Below, one piece after another: positions 14,976 to 16,481 of a stretch of DNA of 16,481 bases. The position numbers were made by a program, and so were the translations under genes. Within the stretch, counting starts at the first letter, position 1, and each line of letters opens with the position of its first letter. Below the pieces are notes generated by a model. The model was not told where the DNA came from. It was given only the letters and a program-made list of their open reading frames with translations, and made no database searches. Source of the DNA: Desulfotomaculum sp. (GTDB lineage: Bacteria; Bacillota; Desulfotomaculia; Desulfotomaculales; Ammonificaceae); NCBI GenBank assembly GCA_012961725.1, contig DTYU01000236.1:1-16481 (forward strand). Reading direction: 5' to 3'.

Positions 14976-16097
14976 TCACACAAACCCGAGCGGATCACGC
15001 GGCACGCCGTTAACCCGCACCTCAAAGTGCAGGTGCGGCCCGGTGGAAAAACCGGTAGAACCAACGGAGGCTATCCGCTGGCCGCGTCTGACCTCCTGCC
15101 CCTCTCTGACGCTGTAGCGCGAGAGGTGCGCGTAAAGTGTGGTTATACCCCCGCCGTGGTCTATCATCACCACCCTGCCGTAACCGCGCATGGTGCCGAC
15201 AAAAATGACCGTCCCGTCATGCGCGGCCACAACCGCCGCCCCGTGGGAGGCCGGGATATCAATCCCCGCATGAAACCTGACCACCCGCAAAATCGGGTGC
15301 ACCCTGTTACCGAACCCGGAAGAGATAGCCCCGCAGCTTGGTACCGGCCAGAGAAAAGCCCCTGTAGCGCGTTTTGAACGCTTCGCCCGTTCGAGAGCGA
15401 TCTGACGGAGGATTTGCCGCTCTTTTGCCTCTAAAGCATCAAGCTCTGCCTGGAAACGCTTCAAATCACTTCGCGCACGAGAAAGGAGGTATTCCTTTTC
15501 GCCCTGGCGGGCTGCGAGCGCTGACTTCGCGGCTTCCTCCCTTGCCCGAAGGAAAGCCAGCCGGTTCCTGCGCGCCTCAACCTGCTTCTTGTGCTCCTCA
15601 ACCGCCCCCCGGCGGGCGGTCATCTCATCGACCAGCGCCGAATCATAGGCAATTATCTCCTGCAAAAACTCCATCCGGCAAATAAAGTCGTTAAAATCGG
15701 TGGCCCCCATCAGGAGATCAAGGTAACCCACGCTTCCTTCCTCATAGATCCCCCTAAGGCGCTGGCGGAAGATCGCAATCGTCTCCTGTAAGCGTTCCTC
15801 AGCCTCCTCCAGTTCACGTTTAGCCTTCTCGAGTTCAGCCTCCGTCCTGACAAGCTTCGCCGCGAGTTCCTCAATCTCCGCCGACTTTGCCGCTATCGAC
15901 CTGTCCAGCGCCGCTATCTCCGCAGCAAAACTCTTCACAGTGCGCTCCGTGCTTTGTACCGCGCGGCGCTTCTCGCTCATTTTACTCCTGGTCTCTCTGA
16001 GCTTCTCTTCCAAACTCTTGCTCCAGGCAGTCGACCAGAGACCGCCCAACATACTCACCAAAATCGTCACCGCAATCAGGCCACGCCAGAAGCGCAA
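14976..16097 (-). CDS. Secreted M23 peptidase with N-terminal coiled coil (EnvC-like murein hydrolase)
   Basis: The protein cleaves peptidoglycan cross-bridges or activates such cleavage, outside the membrane. Of 373 residues, about 1-26 form a signal peptide (ending near STAWS). Residues 28-245 are a long, Glu/Lys/Arg/Ala-rich coiled coil of the EnvC/PcsB type. Residues 248-373 are an M23 (LytM) domain with the zinc ligands His276 and Asp280 (HAGID) and His357 (HLHFE), plus catalytic His324 and His355. All catalytic residues are present, unlike degenerate EnvC of proteobacteria. The start is TTG at 16097, 6 nt after GGGGGG. The gene follows ftsX, consistent with FtsEX-controlled hydrolysis at the division site; that partnership is inference from context. 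Confidence 0.95.
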   Translation of the reverse strand: MRFWRGLIAVTILVSMLGGLWSTAWSKSLEEKLRETRSKMSEKRRAVQSTERTVKSFAAEIAALDRSIAAKSAEIEELAAKLVRTEAELEKAKRELEEAEERLQETIAIFRQRLRGIYEEGSVGYLDLLMGATDFNDFICRMEFLQEIIAYDSALVDEMTARRGAVEEHKKQVEARRNRLAFLRAREEAAKSALAARQGEKEYLLSRARSDLKRFQAELDALEAKERQILRQIALERAKRSKRATGAFLWPVPSCGAISSGFGNRVHPILRVVRFHAGIDIPASHGAAVVAAHDGTVIFVGTMRGYGRVVMIDHGGGITTLYAHLSRYSVREGQEVRRGQRIASVGSTGFSTGPHLHFEVRVNGVPRDPLGFV

Positions 16098-16114
16098 AAC
16101 GATCCCCCCATCTT

Positions 16115-16149
16115 AGAAGTCGGAGGCAGGAAGTCAGAAGTCGGCAACT
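16115..16149. repeat. 7-bp-period repeat between ftsX and the M23 peptidase gene
   Basis: Plus-strand heptads AGAAGTC, GGAGGCA, GGAAGTC, AGAAGTC, GGCAACT occupy the space just upstream of the peptidase ribosome-binding site. Confidence 0.75.
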
Positions 16150-16280
16150 ACAAAATAACCTGTTCTCGCTTTAGGCGCTGTGCGCCCCTATTGCAAGCCT
16201 GTATCGCCAAACGTGATATGATTGAGGCCGGAGCGAACGCTTTCTTTTCAATGATTACATCGGCAATCTTCTTAAGCAGC

Positions 16281-16481
16281 TTAAATCGTCAAGAAGCGGC
16301 GTATGGAAAGCCCACTTGCCAGCGCACCTAAAAGAACCCCGCAGGCGAGCAGGGAACCGAAAACCATAAGCAGGAGATCGTCGCCGGTCACCGGCTGCAG
16401 GAAGAAAAGCGCCGCTTCCTGCACCCTCTGAATCAGAGAAAAATACCCCCAATACAGCAGTCCGGCTGCAAGCGCCGCGCC
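16281..16481 (-). CDS. ftsX: Cell-division ABC transporter permease FtsX, C-terminal end (partial)
   Basis: Only the last 66 residues are in the window; the frame is open to the right edge with no start. It reads two hydrophobic segments (AALAAGLLYWGYFSL and LLLMVFGSLLACGVLLGAL) separated by a short polar linker, then ends SGLSIRRFLTI before TAA. The last two transmembrane helices followed by a G-S-x-x-SIRRFL ending are typical of FtsX. FtsX with the ATPase FtsE transmits a cytoplasmic signal to peptidoglycan hydrolases outside, fitting the M23 coiled-coil protein 183 bp downstream. ftsE is expected beyond the window to the right. Confidence 0.85.
   Translation of the reverse strand, partial: GAALAAGLLYWGYFSLIQRVQEAALFFLQPVTGDDLLLMVFGSLLACGVLLGALASGLSIRRFLTI

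Noticed and set aside
14830..14979. N-terminal 50-codon extension of ctpA
   Set aside because: The extension would run across a strong terminator and a TGGTATAAT promoter, while a good ribosome site precedes the GTG at 14829.
15954..16331. 125-codon plus-strand open frame over the ftsX-M23 spacer
   Set aside because: It crosses the M23 signal-peptide region, the heptad repeat and the ftsX C-terminus antisense, with no Shine-Dalgarno site. The ftsX and M23 frames explain both ends.

Overview
The window looks like chromosomal DNA from a Gram-positive, spore-former-type Firmicute, most likely a Clostridia/Peptococcaceae-like (Desulfotomaculum-Moorella type) anaerobe. The signs are moderately GC-rich coding DNA, strong Shine-Dalgarno sites with frequent GTG and TTG starts, sigma-A-type promoters, a CooT-family protein, a DUF2508 (YaaL-like) protein, a cyclic-di-AMP riboswitch, and the ftsX / M23 peptidase / ctpA neighbourhood usual in Firmicutes. 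The taxonomic call is inference; no rRNA is present.

Nearly all genes lie on the minus strand, so the natural reading order is right to left. The right end (16481 to 13654) holds the 3' end of ftsX, a secreted coiled-coil M23 peptidase, a terminator, and a ctpA-type S41 peptidase with its own extended -10 promoter: a cell-division and cell-wall block. Next is a monocistronic cooT gene behind a perfect consensus promoter (TTGACA-17-TATAAT), with a terminator-like hairpin in its leader and a second terminator after it. A family-4 uracil-DNA glycosylase follows. It is convergent with a small plus-strand DUF2508 gene, the only plus-strand gene in the window. A 49-codon small ORF and a predicted lipoprotein follow on the minus strand.

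The most interesting segment is 11135 to 7298. A good sigma-A promoter drives a roughly 375-nt leader holding a recognisable c-di-AMP (ydaO/yuaA) riboswitch aptamer and an 11-bp GC-rich terminator hairpin. Then come a fused trehalose-6-phosphate synthase/phosphatase (otsA-otsB in one polypeptide) and an MscS-type mechanosensitive channel, closed by a terminator. Read together, this is an osmotic-stress unit in which c-di-AMP would switch off synthesis of a compatible solute and perhaps of the channel that releases solutes.

The left part (7294 to 135) is the nucleotide-excision-repair set uvrB-uvrA-uvrC. Its intergenic regions are filled with degenerate tandem repeats of 7-nt period, which run into the 3' coding ends of uvrA and uvrB. 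The same period, with different sequence, recurs at 13230-13250 and 16115-16149. The extreme left edge has two exact copies of a 35-bp repeat of probable mobile origin.
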